Positions 39,681 through 48,550 of a stretch of DNA of 64,000 nt are shown piece after piece. Source of the DNA: Pseudoalteromonas sp. SMS1 (lineage in GTDB: Bacteria; Pseudomonadota; Gammaproteobacteria; Enterobacterales; Alteromonadaceae); NCBI RefSeq assembly GCF_021530565.1, contig NZ_JAKGBI010000002.1, positions 370,324-434,323 of the forward strand. Reading direction: 5' to 3'. The first letter of the stretch is position 1; the number at the start of each line of letters is the position of its first letter. The notes below the pieces were generated by a model, which saw only the letters and a list, made by a program, of their open reading frames with translations, searched no databases and was not told the origin of the DNA. A program made the position numbers and the translations under genes.

Positions 39681-40916
39681 TTAAAGCCCTCTGATAGACT
39701 GTTTTAAAACATAAACTCGAAATAGAAAAATTGGATTACCGATAACGTAGCGATTAAATTTGGCCTTTGGTTCTTGCATCAGACGCCACACCCACTCAAG
39801 TCCTAGCTCTCTCATCCACAGCGGTGCCCTTGGTATCGCACCAGAATAAAAGTCTAGTAAGCCACCAACCGCCAGTGCACAACGACAGTCTAAGCGATGT
39901 CTATTTCGCGCCAGCCACTCTTCTTGTCGTGGTGAGCCCAGTGCCACCAGTAGGATAGTTGCACCGCTGTTGTTGATTCTTTCAATGATCTCATCATCAC
40001 TTTTAAAGTAACCATGATGCGTACCCCGTATATCTAGCCCCTCAAACCGTGCCTGCAATGCTTTACCCGCCTTTTCTGCGATACCTTCTTTTGACCCCAG
40101 CAAAAATAAAGCACTTCCTGTTTCAATGGCCTTTTTGCACAATGCAGGCAGCATGTCTGTACCGTTTAGGTTGTCCGCTAAATCTATGCCAGCATGACGA
40201 GCAGCGAGACGCATTCCTGACCCGTCAACAAAATTTTTGTTGCTTTGTGACAACACCTTGCGCAGTGATGTCTGCCCAGCTGCGAGGTTTATCGAGTTAG
40301 CGTTGAGAAAGTAGCCTATTTGGCAGTAATTTTTGTCAGCGTGCGTACCACACACCCAATTTACAGCATCAGACATATTGGTATTGTCGAAGGGAATCCC
40401 GAATACAGCAGCATCGGTGGATGTCGCCCCCCCATTTTTGTACAGCATTCGACACACCATAATTTGTAGCATCATGGCACAATCTTTGATTGCCCCCTGC
40501 TCATTTTGTTTTTTTAATAATGTCGCAGTGTCACCCGCAACTAGGCCAGTCATACGATGAAGTTGCAGACAATCAAATAACCCTGCACGCTCACATGGAG
40601 ATTTAAACCGGCGGATGCGCGGTATTGTCGTTTGCGCCCAAATGATGGGGGTGCCGACAAAGTTCACCTCACCGCTGACAATATTGATGAGCATGGCACT
40701 GTTTTTTAAAAACCCGCAGCGCCACGTGTAAAGTGCAACAACACCTCCGCCGATGTCTAGCCAGTTGCCTTTCTTCAGCGGGGCGCGAAGTAACACTACA
40801 CTTATTGTGATATTTAATATGATTAACGGACTTAGTGCGCCAAGTAACAACATCGCGGATACCCGGCTCACGACACTTTTTAGAGACTGTGGCTTTGTAG
40901 CTTTATCGTTCAACAT
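39681..40916 (-). CDS. WecG/TagA/CpsF glycosyltransferase fused to a decayed sugar-transferase domain
   Basis: Residues about 165-400 form a GT26 (WecG/TagA/CpsF) domain: NANSINLA, FVDGSGMRLAAR, NGTDMLPALC, LGSPRQEEWLARNRH and VGGLLDFYSGAIPRAPLWM. Such enzymes add the second sugar to the lipid carrier. Residues about 15-125 resemble an initiating sugar transferase: LGALSPLIIL, then LINIVSGEVNFVGTPI against LLNVVKGDMLLIGPRP in the next gene. The RVG, FRSM and DELP catalytic motifs are missing, so it is probably inactive and serves as a membrane or docking module. 411 residues. Confidence 0.88.
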   Translation of the reverse strand: MLNDKATKPQSLKSVVSRVSAMLLLGALSPLIILNITISVVLLRAPLKKGNWLDIGGGVVALYTWRCGFLKNSAMLINIVSGEVNFVGTPIIWAQTTIPRIRRFKSPCERAGLFDCLQLHRMTGLVAGDTATLLKKQNEQGAIKDCAMMLQIMVCRMLYKNGGATSTDAAVFGIPFDNTNMSDAVNWVCGTHADKNYCQIGYFLNANSINLAAGQTSLRKVLSQSNKNFVDGSGMRLAARHAGIDLADNLNGTDMLPALCKKAIETGSALFLLGSKEGIAEKAGKALQARFEGLDIRGTHHGYFKSDDEIIERINNSGATILLVALGSPRQEEWLARNRHRLDCRCALAVGGLLDFYSGAIPRAPLWMRELGLEWVWRLMQEPKAKFNRYVIGNPIFLFRVYVLKQSIRGL

Positions 40917-40951
40917 AATCTCGCACCTAACATTTTATCTTGCAGAGGTAA

Positions 40952-40969
40952 TTGCGAGGACTGTGCCAA
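40952..40969 (-). promoter_or_regulatory. Sigma-54 promoter upstream of the WecG-like gene
   Basis: The minus strand reads TTGGCACAGTCCTCGCAA, with ten bases between GG and GC. The -24 half matches the promoters at 38788 and 42053. Confidence 0.8.
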
Positions 40970-41047
40970 CCGATAGGATTTTTTTAACTCTATGATTTTT
41001 ATTTGAAAAAATGTTTTTATAATGTAAAGGAAGCGATGAAATTTCTA

Positions 41048-41069
41048 TTTTGCAAACTATTTCGAAAAC
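41048..41069. promoter_or_regulatory. Candidate activator site upstream of the 41.0-kb sigma-54 promoter
   Basis: TTTTGCAAAC, then TATTTCGAAAAC, lies about 80-100 bp upstream of the -24 box. It shares the TTTTGCA and TTTCGAAAA parts with the site at 38884. Binding is inferred. Confidence 0.4.
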
Positions 41070-41126
41070 CCTTTTTTAAATTAAAAACCGTCACAGATAC
41101 GCTATTGGGGGCTGTTAATTCACTCA

Positions 41127-41870
41127 CTATTTTGAAAACTCAGGGTACGATCTCATCACTTGATTAAATAGCCTCGGTAATCGCTCCTGAACCACCAATA
41201 ACTTTTTTTCTTGTTGACTTAAATCGTTCAAATCACATTTGAGTAAAATTTTACTCATTTTAAATATGACTTTATGGATTACTTTATCAGACCAACTATT
41301 TTTTAAAGGACCAAAATTAAAGTGACGAATATAATCACTCATCTCTTTTGCATAAGTATTATTCCATTTGGGGGAAATGAGTTGAAAGCCTTCCCACACT
41401 TTAGCAAAATGCGCCACATGACCATTTTCTCCCCAACCAATCCCCTCTGACTCTGCCACAGGTGTACAAATAGAGGATAAAACGTCATTCAGCCATTCAA
41501 GCGTCGCCGGTGAGCTTTGCATAAGCATGACACCTGAATTAATCTCACCGCTGTAACCATGCGCCATGTAAAGATACTTATCGTCCACCAGCAACTGTTC
41601 AATCGGTGGACAGGTTGGTTGAATAAATGCATCCGCATCGACAAACAGCACACTATTATATCCAGCCTCCAATGCAGCTTTTAACAACAACAACTTGAGC
41701 CAACAACACTCAACACCCAGAGATGTAAACAAAGGACGCGTCACCACTACATATTGATAATTCATTTTCTTTGCGTACTGCTTATGACTTTTTATACAGT
41801 GACTATATCGCCACTGATAACCATTCAAAGCGACACTAAAAACTAAAGTTGTACTCGACTTATTCACCAT
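41127..41870 (-). CDS. Putative GT-A fold glycosyltransferase
   Basis: The 247-residue protein has the architecture of GT8/GT34-like transferases. A conserved start FSVALNGYQWRYSHCIKSHKQYAKKMNY is followed by VLFVDADAF with the metal-binding DAD at 78-80. INSGVMLMQSSPATLEWLNDV is typical of the acceptor-side strand. No signal peptide or membrane helix is seen. The exact family and the sugar are not certain. It stands alone, divergent from the LruC gene, with AAGGATG before the ATG and its own sigma-54-like element. Confidence 0.75.
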   Translation of the reverse strand: MVNKSSTTLVFSVALNGYQWRYSHCIKSHKQYAKKMNYQYVVVTRPLFTSLGVECCWLKLLLLKAALEAGYNSVLFVDADAFIQPTCPPIEQLLVDDKYLYMAHGYSGEINSGVMLMQSSPATLEWLNDVLSSICTPVAESEGIGWGENGHVAHFAKVWEGFQLISPKWNNTYAKEMSDYIRHFNFGPLKNSWSDKVIHKVIFKMSKILLKCDLNDLSQQEKKLLVVQERLPRLFNQVMRSYPEFSK

Positions 41871-41910
41871 CTACACATCCTTAGATACGATGTACTCTTA
41901 TTTATTAATA

Positions 41911-41928
41911 AAGCAAAAGAATGGCCTT
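41911..41928 (-). promoter_or_regulatory. Possible sigma-54 promoter upstream of the 41.1-kb glycosyltransferase
   Basis: The minus strand reads AAGGCCATTCTTTTGCTT: GG and GC ten bases apart and a good -12 TTTTGCT. The -24 half is weaker than in the neighbouring promoters. Confidence 0.5.
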
Positions 41929-41942
41929 TTGCCCAAAAAGAT

Positions 41943-41970
41943 ATTTTCTCAATTTTAAAAATGAGAAAAT
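41943..41970. promoter_or_regulatory. Palindrome between the divergent glycosyltransferase and LruC genes
   Basis: TTTTCTCA and TGAGAAAA flank a 10-bp AT-only centre, forming a long inverted repeat. It lies about 85-110 bp upstream of the LruC promoter, and an ATTGCGAAAAA element follows at 41984. It could bind the sigma-54 activator for both directions. Confidence 0.45.
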
Positions 41971-42052
41971 AATTACTTACAATATTGCGAAAAATACCGT
42001 GTTTTTTTGAGAGAAAAACAACTAAACAACTGTTTATAAAGAACTTTGTATT

Positions 42053-42070
42053 TTGGCACAGTTACTGCTC
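42053..42070 (+). promoter_or_regulatory. Sigma-54 promoter of the LruC gene
   Basis: TTGGCACAGTTACTGCTC has a perfect TTGGCAC -24 half and a TGCT -12 half, ten bases between GG and GC. The ATG is about 41 bp downstream. Confidence 0.78.
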
Positions 42071-42110
42071 TTTCTAGAGTATCATTAACTGAATACAAGG
42101 TTCTGTAACT

Positions 42111-43739
42111 ATGAACTACCTAACTAAGATGTGTGTTAGCGCAGCTTTGTGCGCTTCAGCCGCACCAGCGGTTGCTGTACAACAAGTCGATGGACAATAT
42201 GTGTGGCAGTTTCAGTCAGGTCAACCATGGCCCACAGGCTACAACCAAAATACAGGCAAGCCAGACGATCTGATTTACACGAGAGACCAATATAGCAGTG
42301 ATTTTTTTCAACGTATAAGCAATGCGCTGCCTGAAGCGAGAGTAAACGAAGCCTTTATCACCGGAGACGCGGGCTCAACCATTCACCTGAACGAAGAGGC
42401 TGAAGTCTTCATTACGTTTATTCACGAAGGTGCCGGTTACAAAAACTCGTTTGGTTATTTTACTTTTGATCCAGAGAACCCACCGACCAGCCCGGAAGAA
42501 GTCCAAGAAACGATTGTATTTCCTAACCTGAGTTATCCTCACCTCACCAATGGACACCGTGCAAGTATCGGCACCTTCCCAGCGGGCACCAGCATTGGCT
42601 TTTTCGTTGCGGCTAATGGTTTTTGGTACTATACAGGTGTAAAGAACTGGCAAATTCCCTATTACTATTCTCTATCTTCTCTTAACCCAGAACCCACTGA
42701 AGACTTAAGACAACACTGCGTATTGCTGTACGATGAGCAAGAGCAAGAAGTCGTGATCGGGTTCGAAGATTTACCACGCACCTGGGGTGACAATGACTTT
42801 AACGACGCCGTATTTAGCGTCACTGCCAGCCCTGGCTCAGCAATATCGTCAGGCAATTTAGTCACCATGCCAGAGGCTAACGACAGCGATGCGGACGGCA
42901 TCGAAGACGAGCAAGACGAGTTTCCAAACAATTACCGCCGCTCTCACAGCCAGTACTTCCCTTCAGAAACGGGTGTATCCACACTCGCATATGAAGATAA
43001 CTGGCCTCAAAGAGGCGACTATGACATGAACGACTTGGTCGTTAAACAACGTATACAAACGACGTTTGATGCAAGCAATTTAGTCAGTGGTTTTATTGTG
43101 CATGGCTGGATAACAGCCCGTGGTGCGGCCTTTGAGAATGGTTATGGATTGCGTCTCATGGGCTCAACACCAGACCTTATTGAAACTGCGACAATCACAA
43201 TTGATGGACAGAACTTCGATAAATCAGCCGAAGCGTTTCAAAGCAATGCTGTTTTGCAGCTTTGGAGCAGCACTCAGGTGTTCACCCAAACTGGCCAGTC
43301 AGGACAATGCTCTCACTTCAATACAGTAAAAACCTGCGACTATTTTGAGCCTGTGCCTTTTACACTAGATGTGACGTTTGTGGAGTCACAACCTACTTTA
43401 AGTATTACTGACTTAGACTTCTTTATATTCAGGACCGCAGACAGAACTATCGAAGTGCATATGGCTGACTATCCACCCACAGACTTATTTGACCAAACAC
43501 GCTTTGGTAAAGTTGACGATACCTCAGACGCAAATGCTGGACGTTACTTTAGAACCGCTGATAACTTACCTTGGGCACTCATGGTCAGCGAAGAGTGGCA
43601 TTATCCGAGAGAGTATATCGATGTACTATGGGCTTATCCTGACTATGAAACATGGGTAGAGTCCAGCGGTGAACAAGCACAAAACTGGTATCTCACTAGC
43701 GACAGAGACACCCACTACTATATGCCAGAATCTGAGTAA
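42111..43739 (+). CDS. Secreted LruC-domain protein (DUF4114/DUF4842)
   Basis: A 542-residue protein starting with a Sec signal peptide (MNYLTKMCVSAALCASAAPAVA). About residues 100-245 fit the DUF4114 type, with VVIGFEDLPRTWGDNDFNDAVFSV. A calcium-loop-like DSDADGIEDEQDEFP occurs at about 258. The C-terminal half holds the LruC/DUF4842 pattern (AYEDNWPQRGDYDMNDLVV). Such proteins are found outside the cell or on its surface and often in polysaccharide or matrix contexts; the molecular function is unknown. It forms a two-gene unit with the lipoprotein gene 15 bp downstream, under a sigma-54 promoter. Confidence 0.85.
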   Translation: MNYLTKMCVSAALCASAAPAVAVQQVDGQYVWQFQSGQPWPTGYNQNTGKPDDLIYTRDQYSSDFFQRISNALPEARVNEAFITGDAGSTIHLNEEAEVFITFIHEGAGYKNSFGYFTFDPENPPTSPEEVQETIVFPNLSYPHLTNGHRASIGTFPAGTSIGFFVAANGFWYYTGVKNWQIPYYYSLSSLNPEPTEDLRQHCVLLYDEQEQEVVIGFEDLPRTWGDNDFNDAVFSVTASPGSAISSGNLVTMPEANDSDADGIEDEQDEFPNNYRRSHSQYFPSETGVSTLAYEDNWPQRGDYDMNDLVVKQRIQTTFDASNLVSGFIVHGWITARGAAFENGYGLRLMGSTPDLIETATITIDGQNFDKSAEAFQSNAVLQLWSSTQVFTQTGQSGQCSHFNTVKTCDYFEPVPFTLDVTFVESQPTLSITDLDFFIFRTADRTIEVHMADYPPTDLFDQTRFGKVDDTSDANAGRYFRTADNLPWALMVSEEWHYPREYIDVLWAYPDYETWVESSGEQAQNWYLTSDRDTHYYMPESE

Positions 43740-43754
43740 TGTTAGGAGACCATC

Positions 43755-44360
43755 ATGAATACATTGTACAATTTAAAATCAGCTCTGAGCATGGCCTTAT
43801 TTGCAAGCGTACTGACTGGATGTGGCGGCGGAGGGGGTGATTCTGCAACACCCAGTACAACGAGCCAATCAAATTCGCAGCAAACGCAAACAACGAGCGC
43901 AACGAGCCAGACTCAGACAACCAGTGAAGCGAGTAGCTCGAATGAGTCAAATACGGAAGAGGCAATGCCGCCACTTAGCTATGAACCACAAGAGGAGCTG
44001 CTTCAGACCACAGCCAGTGCATCAACTGAACTGTATGTTGAGCCCGACTTTACATTTCGTACAAGTGACGATGTAGCACTGGAGTTAAGTGGACAAGATG
44101 TCTTTGGAGAATCACTAGCTGGAAGAGCGATTAAAATTTATTCCTTCAGCATGGATGTGCCTTCAGTTGAAGATGAACTCATGGGTCAAAAACAATTGAT
44201 TGCGACCTTAAGATTCAATTCCGCGGGGCAACTACAACACACTTTAACCGTGCCACAAACAGCACAAACCATGTTGATCCGAGTCGATGGGATGTTAGAG
44301 ACCAACCAAGTGTTATTCAAACTGGACTCTGATGAGGTGATTACCCATACCTTCAATTAA
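43755..44360 (+). CDS. Small lipoprotein next to the LruC protein
   Basis: I do not recognise a family. The 201-residue protein has a lipoprotein signal (MALFASVLTGCGGGGGDS; the Cys in LTGC is the lipidation site). A Ser/Thr/Gln-rich linker of about 45 residues follows, then a compact domain (about 90-201) with beta-type pattern (FTFRTSDDVALELSGQDVFGE). TTAGGAG precedes the ATG. Linked to the LruC gene, so probably a surface-anchored partner of it. Confidence 0.8.
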   Translation: MNTLYNLKSALSMALFASVLTGCGGGGGDSATPSTTSQSNSQQTQTTSATSQTQTTSEASSSNESNTEEAMPPLSYEPQEELLQTTASASTELYVEPDFTFRTSDDVALELSGQDVFGESLAGRAIKIYSFSMDVPSVEDELMGQKQLIATLRFNSAGQLQHTLTVPQTAQTMLIRVDGMLETNQVLFKLDSDEVITHTFN

Positions 44361-44368
44361 CAGATAAG

Positions 44369-44397
44369 CGGCGTGGTTTACTTCATATCCACGCCGT
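44369..44397 (+). terminator. Terminator after the LruC-lipoprotein unit
   Basis: A perfect CGGCGTGG/CCACGCCG stem with a 12-nt loop is followed by a short TATTAG tail. It separates the unit from the regulator gene. Confidence 0.55.
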
Positions 44398-44548
44398 ATT
44401 AGACCTGCACTTACCCAACTCGGCCCACCGATTAAATAAATTCACTCGACACCACTTCGCATCTATCACATATTTGACTATCCTTTTGGCGGATTATTTC
44501 TCATTTTTTGAATTGCCAAGCAATGTCTGTGTATTTTAGTAAAAGTCC

Positions 44549-44566
44549 TTGGAACTCTTACAGTTA
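44549..44566 (+). promoter_or_regulatory. Weak sigma-54-like element upstream of the regulator gene
   Basis: TTGGAACTCTTACAGTTA keeps the GG-N10-G spacing but has GT at -12 and only a partial -24. A TTTCTCATTTTTTGAATTG element, resembling the palindrome at 41943, lies about 35-55 bp upstream. This would allow autoregulation but is uncertain. Confidence 0.3.
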
Positions 44567-44615
44567 GGCTGCTATATCTTAATAAGAGAACAAAAATGAA
44601 AAAAGGAGCGCAACC

Positions 44616-46070
44616 ATGGAAAAGATAATGGGATTACATATCCTACTTGTAGATGACGAACCGCACATATTACGGTCCTTGAGCCGTGCGTTGCGCTCTG
44701 ACCAATACACGATTCATACTGCACAAAGTGGTCAAGACGCACTTGGCGTATTAGCAAACGAACCAATTGATGTTGTTGTCACTGACAAAAATATGCCCGG
44801 CATGACCGGGAATGAATTGCTGGCCATTATCGCGGATGACTACCCTGATACCATTCGTATTATGTTGACTGCGTTTACCGAACAAGCTGCGCTCATCGAC
44901 GCAATTAATCAAGGTAAAGTATGGGGATACCTTCAAAAACCATGGGAAAACGATAATTTACGTATTACGATTGAACAAGCATTACAAACTAAAATGCTCA
45001 TTGCAGAGCGTAATATGCTCCGTGCAAGCCTCAAAAGATACAAGCGAGAACATAGGTCGCAATTTCAGCGTTTCATCGGTAGTTCACTGGCGATGCAAGT
45101 CGTTTATAAAGCGATTGACAAAGCAGCCCCTAGTCGCGCCAACGTATTTATTACCGGTCCCAGTGGTACCGGTAAAGAGCTGGCCGCCGAAGCTATTCAC
45201 AATTTAAGTCCACGCCACGACCAAGACCTTATTTGTATTAACTGTGCAGCCATCCCCTCGGAACTGATGGAGTCAGAAATATTTGGCCACGTAAAAGGCG
45301 CATTCTCTGGCGCGACGAATAATCGCGATGGCGCAGCGACCTTGGCTGATGGCGGCACATTATTTTTAGATGAAATTGGCGAAATGGACATGGCGCTGCA
45401 AGCAAAGATATTGCGATTTATCCAAACTGGCACATTTCAGCGAGTAGGTAGCGGTAAAACGGAGCGGGTTGATGTGCGCTTTGTTTGTGCGACCAATCGC
45501 AACCCACTCGAAGCCATTGAGCAGCAATTACTGCGAGAAGATTTATTTTATCGCCTCAATGTCATCGCAATTGATATGCCAGCGCTTTGTGAGCGCGATC
45601 AAGATCCGTTGCAAATCGCCTTATTTTATCTTAATAAGTACAGTGAACTTGAAAATAAACTCTTTGTTGGCTTCTCTAAACGGGCGGAGCAATTGATCCT
45701 CAACTACGGTTGGCCAGGGAATGTCAGGCAACTGGAGAATTTAATCCACAGTGCAGTGGTCATGTCTGACGGCCCCATGATAAGTGAAGAGACGCTCATG
45801 CAACAATTGCATCTCAAGCCAGACGAGTCCTTATTTACGCCAAAGATAAGATCACAAACGACACCAATGGCTCAAAGCCCGGTATTGCCCAGTTCAAAAT
45901 CGACCGAGCAGGCCGCCAGTATTAATATCATTCCCCTTTCTGAAGTGGAACGCTTTGCAATCGAGCAAGCACTACAAGTGTGCGAGGACAATGTCGTTAA
46001 AGCGGCAGGGTTACTGGAAGTGAGCCCATCTACGCTGTATAGAAAAATCCAAAAATGGGAACCCTCATAA
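44616..46070 (+). CDS. Sigma-54-dependent response regulator of the exopolysaccharide locus
   Basis: A 484-residue NtrC-type activator. The receiver domain (1-125) has acidic D13/D14, the phospho-accepting D57 in VVTDKNMPGMTG, and the switch region LTAFTEQ with YLQKPW. The AAA+ domain has Walker A GPSGTGKE (181-188), the sigma-54 loop GAFSGA (228-233, Ser for the usual Thr) and Walker B GGTLFLDE (246-253). A Fis-type helix-turn-helix ends the protein (VVKAAGLLEVSPSTLYRKI). AAAGGAG precedes the ATG. No cognate kinase is in the window. Its architecture is like SypG of Vibrio fischeri, a polysaccharide regulator. Confidence 0.93.
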   Translation: MEKIMGLHILLVDDEPHILRSLSRALRSDQYTIHTAQSGQDALGVLANEPIDVVVTDKNMPGMTGNELLAIIADDYPDTIRIMLTAFTEQAALIDAINQGKVWGYLQKPWENDNLRITIEQALQTKMLIAERNMLRASLKRYKREHRSQFQRFIGSSLAMQVVYKAIDKAAPSRANVFITGPSGTGKELAAEAIHNLSPRHDQDLICINCAAIPSELMESEIFGHVKGAFSGATNNRDGAATLADGGTLFLDEIGEMDMALQAKILRFIQTGTFQRVGSGKTERVDVRFVCATNRNPLEAIEQQLLREDLFYRLNVIAIDMPALCERDQDPLQIALFYLNKYSELENKLFVGFSKRAEQLILNYGWPGNVRQLENLIHSAVVMSDGPMISEETLMQQLHLKPDESLFTPKIRSQTTPMAQSPVLPSSKSTEQAASINIIPLSEVERFAIEQALQVCEDNVVKAAGLLEVSPSTLYRKIQKWEPS

Positions 46071-46081
46071 GCAATTGAACC

Positions 46082-46118
46082 TTTGCAGAATGCGAACCCT
46101 TTGCTTCGCAATCTGCGA
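46082..46118. promoter_or_regulatory. Inverted repeat upstream of the flippase promoter
   Basis: TTGCAGAATGCGAA and TTCGCAATCTGCGA form an inverted repeat matching in 12 of 14 positions with an 8-nt centre. It lies about 70-110 bp upstream of the -24 box at 46189. It is either the activator site or a hairpin ending the regulator transcript; no T-run follows, so the first reading is preferred. Confidence 0.5.
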
Positions 46119-46188
46119 CTCAATCAAAATGAAAAATAGGGATTCGATTAAACATTATAAAATACAACAAGTTATTAATTTTTACGTT

Positions 46189-46206
46189 TTGGCCTGATTA
46201 TTGATT
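46189..46206 (+). promoter_or_regulatory. Sigma-54-like promoter of the flippase-glycosyltransferase unit
   Basis: TTGGCCTGATTATTGATT closely resembles the element before the export gene (TTGGCCTAATTAATGCTT). It has correct spacing, but GA at the -12 dinucleotide. Confidence 0.6.
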
Positions 46207-46239
46207 AGTAATATCAACCGATAATCAGAGGCGTTAACC

Positions 46240-47478
46240 ATGCAGGCACGTAAATACTCCACCACACTTCTTATCAGGAACACTTCTTGGCTAGTGGGTG
46301 CTGAAGTAGTGGCTAAGGCGTCACGCCTCGCAAGCATCATGGCAATGGCAGCCTTTCTGTTGCCAGTGGAGTACGGCGCTGCGATGCTTGCCATGAGTAT
46401 TCATGAAGTCCTACGTTTATTACTTCGTTCAGGGGCAGGCGCCCAAATCATACGTGCAAAAGACGAAGAGCTACCTCAATTACTGGCTAATGGTTTATGT
46501 GTACAGTGGACCGTGTGTATCAGCTTATGTGTTGTTCAATTCGGCATTGCGTACAGTACACATTGGCTCTTTCCTGATCATGATATATTTACGCTGGTCG
46601 CCTTGATGGCACTGACGTATTTAGTGTTCCCAGCCGTTAGCACCAAAGCGTTCCTTGTTCAACGTGAAAACCGTATGGCGTTGTTCAGTGTGATCAGTAG
46701 CATGTGTATCATCATAGAAAACCTCGCCATCGCAGTGGCTTTGTATTCGGGTGCAGGCCTCATGGCAATCGTCTACGCCAAGTGGGCATTTGCAATCGTA
46801 TGGCTTGGCGCATTTTGGGCCGTTAAAACGCAGCCACATCGGCTTGGATTTGAGCGTGTTATTTTCACTCGCTTGCTACTTACATCAACTCAATTAGCCG
46901 CAGCTGAAGCCCTACGTTCACTGAGAATGAATATGGACATTTTTATTGCAGCGCGCCTTATGACACCGGAATTGTTTGGCTTATACAGCTTTGCTAAGAG
47001 TGCCGGGATCGGCCTTGCGATGTCTATCAGCCAAGCTTATATCACAGCGCTATACCCGTATATTTGTCAGCAACAAAAAACCAATACACGTGACAGTTTA
47101 GGTAAAAAAATAACGCTAGTGACTGGTCTGGTCTCGCTTATTTTTATCTGCCAATCGGCTTTAGTGCCTGTTTATGTGCCAATTTTGTTCTCATCCGAAT
47201 GGCAGGCAAGCTTCATGACAACCAGCCTGCTGTGTTTGGTCGCAATTAGTACCGTGTGGACAGACACATACAGCGCCGTGCTGCGCAGCAAAGGGTTATA
47301 TAGATTAGAAACACAACAATGTGCTTATTGTCTACTGGTGTCGATTGCAGGGGTATTTGCCATGACGCCGCAATTCCCCGAGTCATTCGCGCTAGTTTTA
47401 CTCTTATCCAGTGTTTTATGGCTCGTGTTCCCCGCCGTAAACATGTTTATCAATTTTAAAACCATCAAGCCCGCATAA
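46240..47478 (+). CDS. Wzx-type oligosaccharide flippase
   Basis: A multi-pass inner-membrane protein of the polysaccharide-transport (MATE/MOP) family. It has about 12 hydrophobic helices over 412 residues and the typical start SWLVGAEVVAKASRLASIMAMAAFL. It would flip the lipid-linked repeat unit to the periplasmic side for polymerisation. AGAGG precedes the ATG; the glycosyltransferase gene follows after 10 bp. Confidence 0.88.
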   Translation: MQARKYSTTLLIRNTSWLVGAEVVAKASRLASIMAMAAFLLPVEYGAAMLAMSIHEVLRLLLRSGAGAQIIRAKDEELPQLLANGLCVQWTVCISLCVVQFGIAYSTHWLFPDHDIFTLVALMALTYLVFPAVSTKAFLVQRENRMALFSVISSMCIIIENLAIAVALYSGAGLMAIVYAKWAFAIVWLGAFWAVKTQPHRLGFERVIFTRLLLTSTQLAAAEALRSLRMNMDIFIAARLMTPELFGLYSFAKSAGIGLAMSISQAYITALYPYICQQQKTNTRDSLGKKITLVTGLVSLIFICQSALVPVYVPILFSSEWQASFMTTSLLCLVAISTVWTDTYSAVLRSKGLYRLETQQCAYCLLVSIAGVFAMTPQFPESFALVLLLSSVLWLVFPAVNMFINFKTIKPA

Positions 47479-47488
47479 GGAGCCGATT

Positions 47489-48496
47489 ATGAACAGCTTA
47501 ATTCACCCAACAGTCAGTGTCGTTATCCCGATGTATAACGTTGGAAAATACATCGAGTTGAGCATCAATTCCGTGCTCAATCAAACTTATCAAGATTTTG
47601 AATTAATATGTGTGGATGATGGCTGCAGTGATGACACACTGGTGAAAGTCGCGCAATTCGATGATCCTCGCATCAAAGTGATTTCTCAGCTTAACAGAGG
47701 GCTTGCTGGCGCAAGAAATACCGGTATTAGAGCTGCACGAGGTGAGTATATCGCACTGCTTGATGCAGATGATTTTTGGCTGCCTGAAAAACTTGAAAAG
47801 CACGTGGCACACCTTGAGGCTAATTCACAACTTGGAATTAGCTATTGTCCCTCGTTGTTTATGGACGAGGACGATACGCTGCTTGGCATTGGTCAATTTC
47901 CTAAGCTGACAGGTATTACCAGCAAAGATGTATTTTGCCGCAACCCCATTGGTAATGGTTCTGCACCAGTGATCCGCAAAGCGGTATTAGAAGCCGTTGC
48001 GTTTGAAGATGGCATGCGCAATTGGCAGCAATATTTTGATGAAGAACTGCGTCAGTCTGAAGACATCGAACTGTGGATACGCATTGCACTAGACACAGAT
48101 TATAAGATGGAAGGCATTGAGCAACCACTTACTTACTATCGTGTTAACGCTTCTGGGCTGTCTTCTAACTTGCACAAGCAATTTACCAGTTGGCAATACG
48201 CGGTAGATCAAAACCGCATTGGTCACGATGCATTCTTCAATAAGTACGGTTCTTTAGCAAAAGCATATCAGCTCCGCTACTTGTGTCGTCGCGCGATACA
48301 ATCTCGCAACAGCACACAGGCCATAAAGCTGATGCATAACGCACTTAAAACTAACTGGCGTATTATAAAAGAGGAACCAAAACGCACATTGGCCACATTA
48401 GCATGCACTTATTTATGCACTTTACCTAACAGCCTATATGACGCCATTGAAAGTGTCGCAATGCGTGGGGCGGCATTCCTACAGAAGTCACATTAA
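47489..48496 (+). CDS. Family 2 glycosyltransferase
   Basis: A GT-A enzyme opening SVVIPMYNVGKYIELSINSVL and VDDGCSDDTL, with the metal-binding ALLDADDFW at about 90. A less conserved acceptor region follows, with a helical C-terminus. 335 residues. AAGGAG lies before the ATG. It is cotranscribed with the flippase gene and followed by a strong terminator. Sugar specificity is unknown. Confidence 0.92.
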   Translation: MNSLIHPTVSVVIPMYNVGKYIELSINSVLNQTYQDFELICVDDGCSDDTLVKVAQFDDPRIKVISQLNRGLAGARNTGIRAARGEYIALLDADDFWLPEKLEKHVAHLEANSQLGISYCPSLFMDEDDTLLGIGQFPKLTGITSKDVFCRNPIGNGSAPVIRKAVLEAVAFEDGMRNWQQYFDEELRQSEDIELWIRIALDTDYKMEGIEQPLTYYRVNASGLSSNLHKQFTSWQYAVDQNRIGHDAFFNKYGSLAKAYQLRYLCRRAIQSRNSTQAIKLMHNALKTNWRIIKEEPKRTLATLACTYLCTLPNSLYDAIESVAMRGAAFLQKSH

Positions 48497-48515
48497 GTGT
48501 AGATACTTAATTTAC

Positions 48516-48550
48516 AGAGAAAAACCAGCTAACGCTGGTTTTTCTCTTTT
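48516..48550 (+). terminator. Terminator after the flippase-glycosyltransferase unit
   Basis: A perfect 14-bp stem (AGAGAAAAACCAGC/GCTGGTTTTTCTCT) with a TAAC loop is followed by TTTT. Confidence 0.93.
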
